A program made the translations under genes and the position numbers. This document shows positions 1 to 11,366 of a stretch of 64,000 bases of DNA, in pieces (positions within the stretch are counted from its first letter, which is position 1; the number at the start of each line of letters is the position of its first letter). The DNA lies in assembly GCA_039707655.1 (NCBI GenBank), contig CM077667.1, positions 418,791,409 to 418,855,408 of the forward strand, given 5' to 3'. Under the pieces are notes generated by a model. The model worked only from the letters and a program-made list of their open reading frames with translations. It was not told the DNA's origin and ran no database searches. The DNA comes from Elymus sibiricus. Its lineage: Eukaryota > Streptophyta > Magnoliopsida > Poales > Poaceae.

Positions 1-219
1 GGCTGAGGTATATGCGGGCAACCAAACGCGTCCTAATAAATCAAGGGTTCGTTTCAATGCAAAAGAAAGTAATACTTTCAAGCCTACGAGAGGTTTAAGG
101 CAGGGGGTACTTTGTCTCCTTATATCTTTTGTTATGTATGAGGGGTCTGACTTCTCTTTTGGCGCATGTATATGAGAATGAATATGTTGCTGGAGTGAAG
201 ACTTGTAGAGATACCCTCC
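1..219 (+). pseudogene. LINE reverse transcriptase fragment
   Basis: The plus strand reads through the conserved block of plant non-LTR reverse transcriptases that contains GLRQG followed by a degenerate SPY-type motif, then a VKTCRDTP-like stretch that normally lies just before the catalytic FADD box. The same block is better preserved on the minus strand around 24600-24680, which supports the call. The frame is broken, and the match stops at about 219, where different sequence begins with TGTAACACCC. The fragment is cut by the window on its left, so the rest of the element cannot be judged. Confidence 0.7.
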
Positions 220-1290
220 TGTAACACCCTGGGATCTTGCTACAGTAATCCTTGTAATCAAGCTACAGTGACACGAGGGTTAGGCTAATCCATTTTGCTA
301 ATCCCAATGTGATCACTTTTGGAATCAGATACAAATTCCATTTCTGTTGCAATTCAATTTCAATTGAAAATGGTTTTGAAAGTTTTGCAAATCAGTAAAT
401 AAAAATCATGAATATTTTCCAAATATTCAGTAGGCTTTTATAAATTTGGAAACAACTTTTTATCAAGTGATCAGGTGCCTCTAAAACAATTTAATAGTTG
501 CCAAAACAATTATTAAATTCCCTTTTGGATTATAGTATTTTATAATGTTTTCAAAGGGCCCTCAATTTGATTTGTGGTTGTTTATAGAAATGCAATGGGA
601 CTGTTGGACCTTGTGCCTTATTTTTTGCTATGAGTAATTGTTGTTAAAACTATTTAAAACAGAAAGTTTTAAAGGGAAAAGCTTTTTAAAAAAATAAAAG
701 GGGAAAAGACCCCCCCCCCCCTCCCCAGGCCAGCCCAGCTGCCCCCCAGCCTACAAGGGGGTCGACCCCCGAACCCTAACCCCCGTCGCCCCTCCCCACG
801 CTCTCTCCTCGCCCCCTCCCGATCTGGATCGGGGCCAGGCGCGCCCGCGCCCGGCAACCGCCGCAGCTGTCGCCCGTCACCCCCCCCCCTGTCGCTCGTC
901 GGTGCTCCACCGACGTCACCACGGCCCCGCCGCCGCCGGTCCTCGCCGCCACCACCTCGAGCCCACTGCCCCCCTTCCCCGCACACAGTGAGCACCCCCC
1001 GGCTCGCATCTCCCCTCCATGCCACTCCGGCAGCCCGCGCGCGCTCCCCACCTGCCGGCTGCGCTCACCGCGGCCCAGCCCTTTAACAACTAATTAAACT
1101 TGATTAATTAATTCTGTTAATTAATTAACCTAATCTGTAAATGACATGTGGGTCCCACCCCCCTAATTAACCTGATTAAAAGTTAATTAAACTTAATTAA
1201 ACCTGTGTCTTGACGGTTACATCAGGTGGGATCCTTCGATGTTAATCCCTCGGGTTTCCCCCTTGGTGTTATATACACACGGTTACATTT
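220..1290. other. Possible LTR-like segment, unclassified
   Basis: This block interrupts the LINE fragment and begins TGTAACACCC. TG...CA-type ends are possible at two later sites ending GGTTACA (about 1221 and 1287), but neither gives a matching target-site duplication with the left flank. It holds a C-rich tract near 710-725, a GC-rich stretch at 720-1080 with ORFs open on the minus strand by composition only, and a run of TTAATTAA-type motifs at 1090-1200. A Gypsy-type solo LTR is the best guess; no gene is visible. Confidence 0.25.
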
Positions 1291-2210
1291 ACTTTACTGT
1301 TGATACATGATGAGGTCAGGCTGACCGGAGGGTGTTGGTGTAATACAACGGGGCGTGGCCGGGCATTCTTGGCCCTTGCCACAAGACCTCGAGACAGGGA
1401 GACGGGACCACATATCGTGTATCGCGCTCGTCACCGCAATTAATAAAATGCTAATGGTTTGGGTATTTGATCTGAGTTGGGAGAAGTTATGGGTACTCGG
1501 CGTCGTTGTATCAGTCGAAGCTCTTCGGACGTCAGCAATGGAGCGACGCACGCCCGAGTGGTCCGCGACGGCATTGATCTTGTATTAAGTGATGCTAGGA
1601 CCGACCTCGGCCGCCCACGCATCGTGCAGCAGTGCAAAGGGCGAGTGGGGCCATGACCCCTGCGCCAGGAAGGACTAAGGATTTTCATAATAGGGAGTAA
1701 CTTAGACTAGCAGCATGCATGTTTTATTAGTCTATGTTACAAACTTCATAATGATAGTAATATATGTGTAGTATTGTGCAAGCCTTAGTTTATTAGATTA
1801 AGAGTCATTTTGCTTTGGGGGTTGTTATGTTACAGTGACATATTATGTTATCACATTCATCTCTCTTCTTATTAACTACTTGCCATGAAATTGAAGTTGT
1901 GTTTTTTTTTTTGAGAATGAAATTGAAGTCATGTTAGGGTGCTTTATGTTACTCTATAAGAATAAGAAATAGGAATGAGTCAAATATGCAAATTAAGTAG
2001 TAAGAAAATGGAATAAGTAAAATAGGCAAGTAATTGAACAAGACCATTATCATTATACAAAATACATATAAATTCCCCTATAACTGAATAAGCATTGGAC
2101 CCAATATAGTACCAAATGATAATAGTATCGTGCTACGTATCTTTTTTGTGCAGTGTTGGACGCAACAACATTCATGTAGACTAGTAAACGGGCCCACATT
2201 CTTGGAGGCG
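1291..2210. other. Intergenic, no gene seen
   Basis: From 1291 to 1690 the sequence is mixed and looks like repeat debris without recognisable motifs. From 1690 it is AT-rich. A short near-duplicate (ATGAAATTGAAG) flanks the T-tract at about 1905. No reading frame here resembles a known protein. Confidence 0.5.
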
Positions 2211-2270
2211 ATCATATCCTCAGCCGCTCAGCGCTTTCGTTTCGCCTAGTGTGGTGCGTGGTATCGCCAC

Positions 2271-3347
2271 TCAGGCCAAGCAGCTGGCCAAATGGCGCGA
2301 GAACGGAAACAGCCAGATTTGTATGAGCTGCGCGTCTTCTTTCCCGGACCCGAACACACACTCCTCCTCGACGCGCCTCTGCTCCATGTTGAAAGCAATG
2401 AGCTTCGACGGCGTCCACACGTACACCACCTCCCTCTCCGGGTGGAACGCCATGAACACGAAGGTCGCGGTAGCGGGATGGCACGAGCCGCCGGACACCA
2501 GGTCAGCGACCCCCAGCTCGTGCTTCACCGCCCACTCGGATTTGCCCGCGTCCACGAGCTCCCACAGCGTGAGGCGCGAGCCGTCACTGGACGCGTACCG
2601 GAGCCGGCCGCGGCAGTGCCCCGCGCGCGCCCGGTAGCTCACTGGCGCCGGGAGCGCGGTGACCGTGCACGCCATGGTGCCGAGGTCGATCCGGACGACG
2701 TGGCCGGAGTATGCCAGCACGTGCACGGCGCCGTCGAAGCAGTGCATGGTGGCGGACATGGCGTCGGTGTCGAGGCCGAAGTCGAGCTCGTGCTCGCCCC
2801 ACGCGCCGGACTCGGAGTCGAACACCTCGACGGAGGCGCCCCGGGGCAGCCACCCGGTGAAGCAGACCACCTTGTAGTGCGGGGAGGCGCAGGGGTCGAA
2901 GGAGAGCACGGAGAGCAGCGTCTTCCTGCGCGGCGCCGGGAGGGCCGCCCACCGCCGCGTGGTCGGGTTCACGACGTGGAACGCCGCCGGGTAGGACGCG
3001 TAGTAGAGCAGCAGGCCGTTGCAGCCGTCGATGATGCTGGACGTGCCGTGGCACGGGAAGAAGGCCATGTCGTCGGCCTCCGCCACGCCAGCGCCGTCAC
3101 CGCCGTCTTCGCCCGACGACGACGACGACGCGCGCGCGTACGTGTACGCCCGCCTCCCGCCCTCGCCGTCCCGCGGGCCGTCGTGGAACAGCACGCCAGA
3201 CGTGATGAGCGGCAGCCTCCGACGGAGGTAGTCGGCGGAGATGAGCCCCCGCCACGTGGTGGACACGCACTGGAACCGCGCCAGCGACTTGTGCGGCAGC
3301 CTGACGAGGATCTCCGCCAGCAGGTCCTCGCCCATCTCGCCGTCCAT
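2271..3347 (-). CDS. F-box protein, single exon
   Basis: This encodes a predicted 358-residue F-box protein, probably the substrate-recognition subunit of an SCF (SKP1-CUL1-F-box) ubiquitin ligase. An F-box lies at about residues 5-45 and shows the usual pattern: LLAEILVRLP, then SLARFQCVSTTWRGLIS. The rest resembles the plant F-box-associated region, with blocks such as VVNPTTRRWAALP, FHPEREVVYVW and a C-terminal PFSRHLASC. I start at 3347 because the F-box begins four residues later. The frame stays open back to 3467, but that extension is Ala/Arg/Gly-rich and looks like GC-rich leader. The gene is intact, has no introns and stands between transposon-rich flanks. Its substrate cannot be inferred. 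A 403-aa frame on the opposite strand is a composition shadow. Confidence 0.85.
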   Translation of the reverse strand: MDGEMGEDLLAEILVRLPHKSLARFQCVSTTWRGLISADYLRRRLPLITSGVLFHDGPRDGEGGRRAYTYARASSSSSGEDGGDGAGVAEADDMAFFPCHGTSSIIDGCNGLLLYYASYPAAFHVVNPTTRRWAALPAPRRKTLLSVLSFDPCASPHYKVVCFTGWLPRGASVEVFDSESGAWGEHELDFGLDTDAMSATMHCFDGAVHVLAYSGHVVRIDLGTMACTVTALPAPVSYRARAGHCRGRLRYASSDGSRLTLWELVDAGKSEWAVKHELGVADLVSGGSCHPATATFVFMAFHPEREVVYVWTPSKLIAFNMEQRRVEEECVFGSGKEDAQLIQIWLFPFSRHLASCLA

Positions 3348-3635
3348 CTCCGACGACCTCGCTCCTCCGCCTGCAACCACCACACACCGCCCGCCACCAC
3401 ACCTGAGTGCAACAGCAGCGGCGGCCACGAGCGCACGAAAGCGAGCGCGCGCGACACCTACAAGCAACTTATACCGCCCAAGACTTGGCTTCTCCGCCTC
3501 TGAAAGAGATTCTCTCGGACTGCTTCAAACCTGAATTAAATGCTTGTATGGACTATGGAGTAGTACTCCTGTTCTGCAATGAACTCGGCAGGTGGCAGTC
3601 GTGCTTGCAACAAACTTATGGGCGCGGCGCACTGG

Positions 3636-3643
3636 ATATATAC
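3636..3643 (-). promoter_or_regulatory. Candidate TATA box for the F-box gene
   Basis: On the minus strand a TATATA stretch lies about 290 bases upstream of the F-box start codon. This would give a 5' leader of roughly 250 bases. It is the only TATA-like site I noticed in the 400 bases upstream. Confidence 0.3.
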
Positions 3644-3751
3644 GCGCGTGACCGGTTACGTGACGCTTTCTCGTGGCAAACTCCTCGGTTCACTGCTGAA
3701 TTCGCTGCGTGGCCAGAGGAATCTTGGACGCGAGGTTCACGTACAGTAGTA

Positions 3752-3845
3752 GATATCCAGCCCAAAATAAGTGTCTCAACTTTGTACTAGCTCTAATACA
3801 AAATTGTACTAAGCTTGAGATACTTATTTTGGGACGGAGAGAGTA
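3752..3845. mobile_element. Stowaway-type MITE
   Basis: The sequence folds on itself. The left arm CCCAAAATAAGTGTCTCAA pairs with the right arm TTGAGATACTTATTTTGGG, and the right end GGACGGAGAGAGTA is the usual Stowaway terminal sequence next to a TA target. The left terminus is degraded (TCCAG in place of CGTCC). It lies about 400 bases upstream of the F-box start codon, so it could sit in the promoter region of that gene. Confidence 0.8.
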
Positions 3846-4740
3846 TGATGTAGCACTACAAAAGAGGAAGGCTTATCCACACATCTTTTTGGTACGTAAA
3901 TGGGTATCCACACACGGGGGGGTCTACGGTCGACATACCAGGATCAGGATGGTTGCATCTCTGACGGGGAAAAAGATGAGTCACGGGGACACGTGGTAGC
4001 TCAGTTGCGTTTCTAGTTTGTTGCTTTGGGAAGAAGGCTCAGTAGCTCACCGTTAATCTGTGCATAAAAATAACCATAACACTTTGCGTACGTGCTGTGA
4101 AATGCAATCATGAATCAACGAAGGGTGCGATAGATTTACCCCGCAAAAAAAAAAGGTGCGATAGATTTGTCACAAAGGCAGGGAAGTCGCGCGATAAAAT
4201 CAATTAATCCACACGACACCGGCCCACGCAAACGCACTCCTTTCCGCTTGGACTTGCGTTGAAGCAACTCGTCATGCGCCGGTGAGGCGTCCACGTAACC
4301 ATTTGGTTCGATTGGACGGCGGCCGGCGAAGTTGCCACTTGGAGTTCGCCGTGCCGGACTAGCGACTAGCATACATACACATGTGTCTCCTCTCCCAAAT
4401 AAGCAGAAGAAAACAAGATGCAAGTTAGTTAACGTACGGGTATGCTTAACCCTTTTCCGTTACTACTACTAATAGTCTAATACCAGTGTATATTAGTGAG
4501 ATAAGATGCTTGATCCTGGAGCTGATCAAGCTGCTTCGAGGCCGAGGAATCGGTTGCTTGGACGCCAATGGTTGTTGCGATACGGCTTTCTCGCGTTAAA
4601 AGCCCAAGCTGTCGCCGTCGATGCGGCCAAGGAATCTGGAAAGGGCAGGACGACCCACCAGTCACGGGCAACAATAGTCTAGGCAGTACCAAGCGGCTAG
4701 CTTGGTAAGCTACCAACAAAAACTTGCAATCAATAAAAAA
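3846..4740. other. Intergenic, no gene seen
   Basis: No reading frame here resembles a known protein. A short direct repeat, GGTGCGATAGATTT-like, occurs at about 4126 and 4156. A 17-base direct repeat (ACAATAGTCTAGGCAGT) occurs at 4671 and 4741, 70 bases apart. Confidence 0.5.
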
Positions 4741-4757
4741 ACAATAGTCTAGGCAGT

Positions 4758-4802
4758 GATCTAAACGCTTTTACAGTATATTTTTTTACGGAAGGAGTAC
4801 GA
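4758..4802. mobile_element. Truncated Stowaway end
   Basis: GATCTAAACGC followed by a T-rich stretch and TTTACGGAAGGAGTAC is the right-hand end of a common Triticeae Stowaway subfamily. The left half is missing. It abuts the second copy of the 17-base direct repeat noted at 4741-4757. Confidence 0.65.
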
Positions 4803-5055
4803 TAGTATCTGCTTTACAATTGGTGGCGGAGAGCAACGGATTGGTGCGTCCGTCCGGCTGGCCGGCGGAGAAAGCAATCACCAAGTCCTCCTCGAGTGCG
4901 CGCGCGGTGCCCGTCGTAGTACTATATCACCACCCTACGCCGGCTTTCTTGTGTGGATGCCACTCAATCTTCTTGCTAGTTCTTTCCGCCGAACGGAATT
5001 TGGCACAGCGCGACGATGCTGACATGCATGATCCATGTTGGCTAGCTGCTGCTAG

Positions 5056-5072
5056 GTGTGTGTGTGTGTGTG
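5056..5072. repeat. (GT)n microsatellite
   Basis: An uninterrupted GT run of about 8.5 units. Confidence 0.95.
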
Positions 5073-5805
5073 CCTGAACGTTCCTTGGAGTGTGCAACTT
5101 CCCTGCCCGGACATTCCGTTTCCTGGTACAGTGTGTGTGAGGAGGCCGTCACACATCACTTGCTGCCATACAGGTGGTTCTGATGATGACTCAAGGTTGG
5201 GGAAGACGTGTCAACCGAAAGAAAACCTCTTAAAATCACTTGCGACCGTGCACCTCACAATCCCCCATAGTCGCGATGATGAGCGAAGGTCGACGATGGC
5301 CTTGCACCCCACATGGATTCTTCTTTCCGAAGAGTAAGAGCATCTACAGCCAGCGTATGACAAATACGATCCCTTAAACACCCGCGGACGTGTCCACTAA
5401 CACTGACCGGGCGCGTCTTATTTTTTGTCTTTTGCATCCGCATCCCTCGTATCCGAATACTCATATCCATACAAACGCATGCAACGCTACGTAAAACACT
5501 TTCATCGGATCGGATTGCTTCGTCGAACAAAAAGATCATAGTTCTATCGAGTTCATCGGCAAATTCAAACTAAGAACCACTTAAACATAATTGAAATATT
5601 AACAAAACGGGGAAGGGCGGAGGCAATCACCATTTCCTCGCCGCCCCCTTCCCCTTCGGTCGTCCGCATAGTTGTGCCCATCCTCCGTGTAGGCGTCAGC
5701 GTGCGGTGGAGCGTCGTTGTCGTCGTCATTGGAGCCGGAGGTGGAGGCGTCGTTGTCGTCCTCGTAGGAGCAGCGCATGCCCGACAGCCTGCGGAGTAGG
5801 CATGC

Positions 5806-6533
5806 CTACTCCTTGGCGTGGCGGGCCGCTTTCGCCTTCGCCGCCGCCTCTTTCACTGCCTCGCGCTCCGATAACTGGATTGCCAGTCGGAGCGCGTCGG
5901 CATTCTTGTGGCGGAGGCGGCGTGCATCCGACTCCGCCGTCGTCAGCGAGCGACGGAGGACGCCCGTGAGGAGCGCGTCCTCAGGGTCCACTGGCGCGCT
6001 CGAACGGCGCGCGGCCAGCGCCTCCCCCTCTCCCTCGCCCGCTGCCCCATGCGGCGGAGGCGGCGTGCATCCGACTCCGCCGTCGTCAGCGAGCGACGGA
6101 GGACGACCGCGAGGAGCGCGTCCTCAGGGTCCACCGGCGTGCTCGAACGGCGCGCGGCCAGCGCCTCCCCCCTCTCCCTCGCCCGCTGCCCCTCGCGACG
6201 GGCTGCACGCGCCTCGGACTCCGGTGTCCTCGTGCACCCCGTCCCCGTCGCGGGCACGAGGACCCAGCGGTGGCCGGGCACCGCATCCGGAGCAGAGGGT
6301 GGTGGAGGTAGGCGGCGTACTTGACCTGGAACGGAGCGGCCGGAGCGGGAGCACCGGGCGGGAAGGGCCTGTGACGTCGTCGGCGCTCTATCGGCGTGCG
6401 ACGGGCCCGAAGGATGCAGATCCACCACTGCCGGGGCCGCCTTGGTCCTGCAGCGACGGCGCAACGCGATGCAGAGGGCCACCTCCTCCACATCGATGTT
6501 CGATCCGTCGGAGCTGCTTCCGTCGCCGGCCAT
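5806..6533 (-). pseudogene. ORF inside TIR element, frame broken by duplication
   Basis: The minus strand starts with an acidic N-terminus (MAGDGSSSDGS, then VEEVALCIALRRR). Further on it contains DPEDALLxxVLRRSLTTAESDARRLR. That motif appears twice because a 143-bp segment is tandemly duplicated, and since 143 is not a multiple of three the two copies lie in different frames. The second frame continues to an Ala/Lys-rich helix and a stop at about 5806. I do not recognise the protein, and no transposase catalytic motif is visible. Confidence 0.5.
5911..6196. repeat. 143-bp tandem duplication (two copies)
   Basis: Two near-identical copies start with GCGGAGGCGGCGTGCATCC at 5911 and 6054, a period of 143 bases. 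They differ at only a few positions, so the duplication is recent compared with the surrounding decay. Confidence 0.9.
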
Positions 6534-6869
6534 CGAATCGGAGGGTGGGGAGGGGGAGGGGGAGTGGAGTGGACAGAGAGTGAACTGCCGGATGTCTAGG
6601 GTTTGCCGGATTCGGGTATTTAGTGGGGTCGGTGGTGGGTCGGGCTAACGTGGCGGTGGGGTCGGTGGTGGGCCGGGCAGTCAGGCGGGCGTGCCCGCTC
6701 TCCCCCATATCCGCTCCATATTTGGGCTGGATATGAGGGGTGCCGGTCAGCCCGAGCGTTTGAGGCCCGTTTAGGGAGTCCGCCTGGGTCAATTTTTCGT
6801 GACCGGACAGTGACCGGACGGCCTGCCGGGCGTATGAGACGGATATAAGGGGTTCGTCTGTAGATGCTC

Positions 6870-7124
6870 TGAGGTCAAACTAGCCTTCGGTCTCTGCATC
6901 TTCGATGCACACAACCTTATGATTATGGATGCAAACAAACGGCGTCCGCATGCCCGAGACTATCCGCGAGCATAGAAATTAAACTACCATGGTACTTAAA
7001 GTAATGAGGATTAGTGCAATTTTCACTTCAGAAATGGATTCGGCCGGCGCAAACTCGTCTGCCTCCATCCCTACATAATTTATAAATGATCGAACTATGA
7101 CAAAAATAATAATGTAACAAAAGG
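6870..7124. other. Intergenic, no gene seen
   Basis: Mixed to AT-rich sequence between two repeats. I see no coding or structural signal. Confidence 0.5.
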
Positions 7125-7676
7125 TTTTTTTTTTAAAGATCCGGCATCGCGGGTATTCATTGATAATAGCAGGAAACAACGGAAAACAACAAGTTGGTGA
7201 AGATCCTAGGACCAGAAGATCCGAAGATCAAAAAAAGGAAACAACAAGCCTAATAGCTGCAACACAACACTCCATACAATCCATACTAAACAACGCAACT
7301 CCAACTACGATGGTGAACTACGAAAGAAACTAGGCAAGGTTGGCGTCATGGAGGATCACCGAATAAACCACGTGTCATGCGTCATCATATACCATCGCCC
7401 CCCCCCCCCCCACCGTGGCTTCGACTTCACAGCAACAAACAGTCGAGGCACTCCCACGGACAAGCCGGAGAAGAAGAGCCAACTACCACGACCAAGGCCA
7501 CACCTTCGACATTGCTGAATGCCGTCATCGTTGCCACATAAGCCATCGTGCACATTGAGTCGTAGAAGCACCAAATGGGCAAAGTCTTCAAGACGGCGCC
7601 CTAAAGAGGGGAACGACGTTGAAGACGACGCCACTGCCCGACCCTACAACATGATCTAAGCTTTCACCCTAAGGAC
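7125..7676 (-). mobile_element. Possible LINE 3' end
   Basis: A T10 run at 7125-7134 would be the poly(A) tail of a minus-strand retroposon. The adjoining sequence (on the minus strand, INEYPRCRIFKKK just before the tail) resembles 3' ends of Triticeae LINE-type elements. A long C run lies near 7400-7414. The Angela-like LTR is inserted at 7677. The sequence after 12457 has similar composition and might be its continuation. No domain is identifiable. Confidence 0.3.
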
Positions 7677-9522
7677 TGTTGGAAATATGCCCTAGAGGCA
7701 ATAATAAATTGGTTATTATTATATTTCCCTGTTTACGATAATCGTTTATTATCCATGCTATAACTGTATTGATTGGAAACTCAAATACATGTGTGGATAC
7801 ATAGACAACAAAGTGTCCCTAGTAAGCCTCTACTAGACTAGCTCGTTGATCAAAGATGGTTAAGGTTTCCTAGCCATAGACATGAGATGTCATTTGATAA
7901 CGGGATCACATCATTAGGAGAATCATGTGATGGAGAAGACCCAAACTATGAACGTAGGATATGATCGTGTCAGTTTATTGCTATTGTTTTCTGCATGTCA
8001 AGTATCTGTTCCTATGACCATGAGATCATGCAACTCACTGACACCGGAGGAATGCCTTGTGTGTATCAAACGTCACAACGTAACTAGGTGACTATAAAGA
8101 TGCTCTATAGGTATCTCCGAAGGTGTCTGTTGAGCTGGCATGGATCAAGACTGGGATTTGTTACTCCGTGTGACGGAGAGGTATCTCAGGGCCCACTCGG
8201 TAATACAACATCACAACAAGCCTTGCAAGCAATGTGACTAAAGTGTTAGCCACGGGATCTTGTATTACGGAACGAGTAAAGAGACTTGCCGGTAACGAGA
8301 TTGAACTAGGTATAGAGATACCGACGATCGAATCTCAGGCAAGTAACATACCGAAGAACAAAGGGAACATCATACGGGATTAACTGAATCCTTGACATAG
8401 AGGTTCAACCGATAAAGCTCTTCGTAGAATATATAGGAACCAATATGGGCATCCAGGTCCCGCTATTGGTTATTGACCGTAGAGGTGTCTCGGTCATGTC
8501 TACATAGTTCTCGAACCCGCAGGGTCTGCACACTTAAGGTTCGGTGACGTTTCGGTATAGTAGAGTTATGTATGGTGGTAACCGAAGGTTGTTCAGAGTC
8601 CCGGATGAGATCCTGGACGTCACGAGGAGCTCCGGAATGATCCGGAGGTAAAGATTGATATATAGGAAGTCCTTTTTTGGTCACCGAAAAAGTTTCGGGT
8701 ACTTCGGTAGCGTACCGGGAGTGCCGTGAGGGTACCTGGGGCCATCGGGAGGGGTGTCTCGACCCAAAGGACCTCATGGGCTGTGGAAGGAGTCAAACCA
8801 GCCCCTAGTGGGCTGGCCGAACCCCCCACTAAGGCCCATGCGGCTAGGGGTGGGAAAAACCCAAAGGTGGAAAGGTGGAAAGGGTTTCCAAGTGGAGAGG
8901 AGGAATCCTACTCCTAGTAGGATTGGAGTAGGACTCCTCCACCTCCTATTTCGGCCAAACCTTGAGGGTTTGAGGCTGCCCCCTCCCCTCCCTCCCTCCT
9001 ATATATACTAGAGGATTTAGAGGGGAGAGCTAACCCTAATTGCCACGTGCTCCCTCTACTTCCTCTAGATCGTTTTCTCCTCTAGTCTAATTTCGGCGGT
9101 GCTTAGGCGAAACCCTGCCGGAATAGTTCCACCACCATCGCCGCCGCGCCGTCGACTGCCAGAGAACTCATCTACCTCTCCGCTCCCTCTTGCTGGATCA
9201 AGAAGGCGGAGATCGTCATCGAGCTGTACGTGTGCTGAACGCGGAGGTGTCGTCCGTTCAGCGCTAGATCGGAAGGACCGTGATTGGATCGCGGAATGGT
9301 TTGTGATTGGATCGCGGGACGGATCGTGATGGGATCACGGGACGGCTAGCGATTTGGATCGCGAAGACGTTCGACTACATCAACCGCGTTTCTTAACGCT
9401 TCCCGCTTAGCGATCTACAAGGGTATGTAGATCCACTCTCCCTCTCGTAGATGCTCATCACCATGGATAGATCTTGCGTGTGCGTAGGAAATTTTTTGTT
9501 TCCCATGCAACGTTCCCCAACA
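7677..9522 (+). repeat. 5' LTR of Angela-like element
   Basis: It is 1,846 bases long, begins TG and ends CA, and is followed after one base by the primer-binding site. A TATATATA box at about 9000-9007 lies in the distal part, consistent with a U3/R boundary near 9030. It aligns closely with 11367-12456 from about position 8367. Confidence 0.9.
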
Positions 9523-9523
9523 G

Positions 9524-9535
9524 TGGTATCAGAGC
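9524..9535 (+). other. Primer-binding site, initiator Met tRNA
   Basis: TGGTATCAGAGC, complementary to the 3' end of initiator methionine tRNA, lies one base downstream of the LTR. This is the standard arrangement for plant Copia elements. Confidence 0.9.
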
Positions 9536-10805
9536 TAGGTCTATGTGTAGATGAGATCTCGAGTAGAACACAAAGGAATTTGTGGGCGTTGATATTCAGA
9601 TTGCTTCCTCCCTTGGTCTTTTCTTGATTCGGCGGTATTGTGGGATGAAGCGGCCCGGACCAACATTACTCGTACGCTTACGAGAGACCGGTTCCATCAA
9701 CTGACATGTAACTTCGTTGCATAAAGATGGCTGGCGGGTGTCTGTTTCTCCCAGTTTAGTCGGATCGGATTTGACAAAGGCGGTCCTTGAGAAGGTTGAA
9801 TAGCAATTTTTGTATCACCGTTGTGGTTTTTGCGTAGGTAAGAATTGTTCTTGCTAGATACCCGTAGCAGCCATGTAAAACTTGCAACAACAATTAGAGG
9901 ACGTCTAACTTGTTTTTGCAGGGTATGTTGTGATGTGATATGGCCAATTACATGATGAGATATATGTGATGTATGAGATGATCATGTATTGTATAGAATA
10001 TCACGACTTGCATGTCGATGAGTACGGCAACCGGCAGGAGCCATAGGGTTGTCTTTAATTATTTTCGCCGTTTTTGCTTTACTTTATCGCTATGAGTTTG
10101 CAATAGTCGTGGAAGCAACAGTCGGCGCGACAACCTCATGGCGACACATTGATGGAGATCAAGATGATGGAGATCATGGTGTTATGCCGGTGACGATAGA
10201 GATCATGCCGGTGCTTTGAAGATGGAGATCAAAAGCACAAGTTCATGGTCATATCATGTCACTTATGATTTGTATGTGATGTTAATCCTTTTATGCATCT
10301 TATTTTGCTTAGGACGACGGTAGCATTATAAGGTGATCCCTCACTTAAATTTCAAGATAAATTGTGTTCTCCCCGAGTGTGCACCGTTGCGAAAGTTCGT
10401 CGTTTCGAGACACCACGTGATGATCGGGTGTGATAGACTCTACGTTCGCATACAACGGGTGCAAGCCAGTGTTGCACGTGCGGAACATTCGGGTTAAACT
10501 TGACGAGCCTAGCATGTACAGACATGGCCTCGGAACACAAGAGACCGAAAGGTCGAACATGAGTCATATAGTAGATATGATCAACATGAAGATGTTCACC
10601 ATTGAAACCACCTCAACTCACGTGATGATCGGACTTTAGTTGGTGAATTTGGATCATGTGACCCTCGAATGACCAGAGGGAAGTCAATTTGAGTGGGAGT
10701 TTTTAAGTAATATGATTAACTAAACTCATTAGCATGAACATAGTCAAAATGTCTTTGCAAATTATGTTGTAGATTAATAACTCGCGCTGTAGCTCCCTTG
10801 AATTT

Positions 10806-11337
10806 TTATATGTTCCTAGAGAAATAGAGTTGAAAGATGATGGTAGCAATAATGCGGACTGGGTCCTTGATCTGAGGATTGTCCTCGTTGCTGCACAGAA
10901 GGCTTATGTCCTTAATGCACCGTTCGGTGCGCCACCCCCTCAAGCGTCGTTTGTAGATGTTGTGAACACCTGACAGGCACGTTTTGATGACTACTTGATA
11001 GTTCAGTGCGTCATGCGTTACGGCTTAGAATTGAGGCTCCAAAACGTTTTGAACGTCACGGAACATATGAGATGTTCTGAGAGCTGAAATTGGGATCTCA
11101 GGCTCGTGCCCGTGTTGAGAGGTATGAGACCTCCAACAAGATTCTTTGCCTGCAAGATGAAGGAGAATAGCTCAATCGGTGAGCATGAACTCAAATTTTT
11201 TGAGTGCTACAATCACTTGAATCGAGTGGGAGTTAATCTTCCAGATAAGATAGTGGTTGATATAGTTCTCCAAATCACTGCCACAAAGCTTCTAGAGCTT
11301 CGTGATGAACTATGAAATGCCAGGGATGGAAATAATG
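10806..11337 (+). pseudogene. Decayed Copia gag fragment
   Basis: The plus strand still shows the N-terminal gag signature of the BARE/Angela group: a DGSNNADWVLDLRIVL stretch, followed by AQKAYVLNAPFG. Further along, ARVERYETS and a VNLPDKIVVDIVLQ segment match the later part of the gag domain. Stops and frame changes split it. It ends at about 11340, where LTR-derived sequence begins abruptly. Confidence 0.75.
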
Positions 11338-11366
11338 ATCCCCGAGCTGTTCGCGATGTTTGAACC

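Larger units (their letters stand above)
5338..6869. mobile_element. 1.5 kb TIR DNA element, Harbinger-like ends
   Basis: A perfect 12-base terminal inverted repeat, GAGCATCTACAG on the left (5338-5349) and its complement on the right (6858-6869), bounds a GC-rich interior. The flanks are TAA on the left and TGA on the right, so a 3-bp target duplication of PIF/Harbinger type is possible but not exact. The interior has no recognisable transposase and carries a broken ORF with an internal tandem duplication. A non-autonomous element that carries captured coding sequence is the simplest reading; the superfamily is uncertain. Confidence 0.6.

Noticed and set aside
669..1051. Gly/Arg-rich minus-strand frames
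   Set aside because: Low-complexity products from a C-rich stretch; no start context or domain. Composition artefact.
2292..3503. 403-codon plus-strand frame, longer than the F-box gene
   Set aside because: It is the antisense of the GC-rich F-box gene. Its Arg/Ala/Val-rich product has no domain, while the minus strand has clear F-box motifs.
4300..4316. GGTTCGATT word resembling a tRNA B box
   Set aside because: No A box at the right distance and no cloverleaf. No tRNA gene was found elsewhere in the window.
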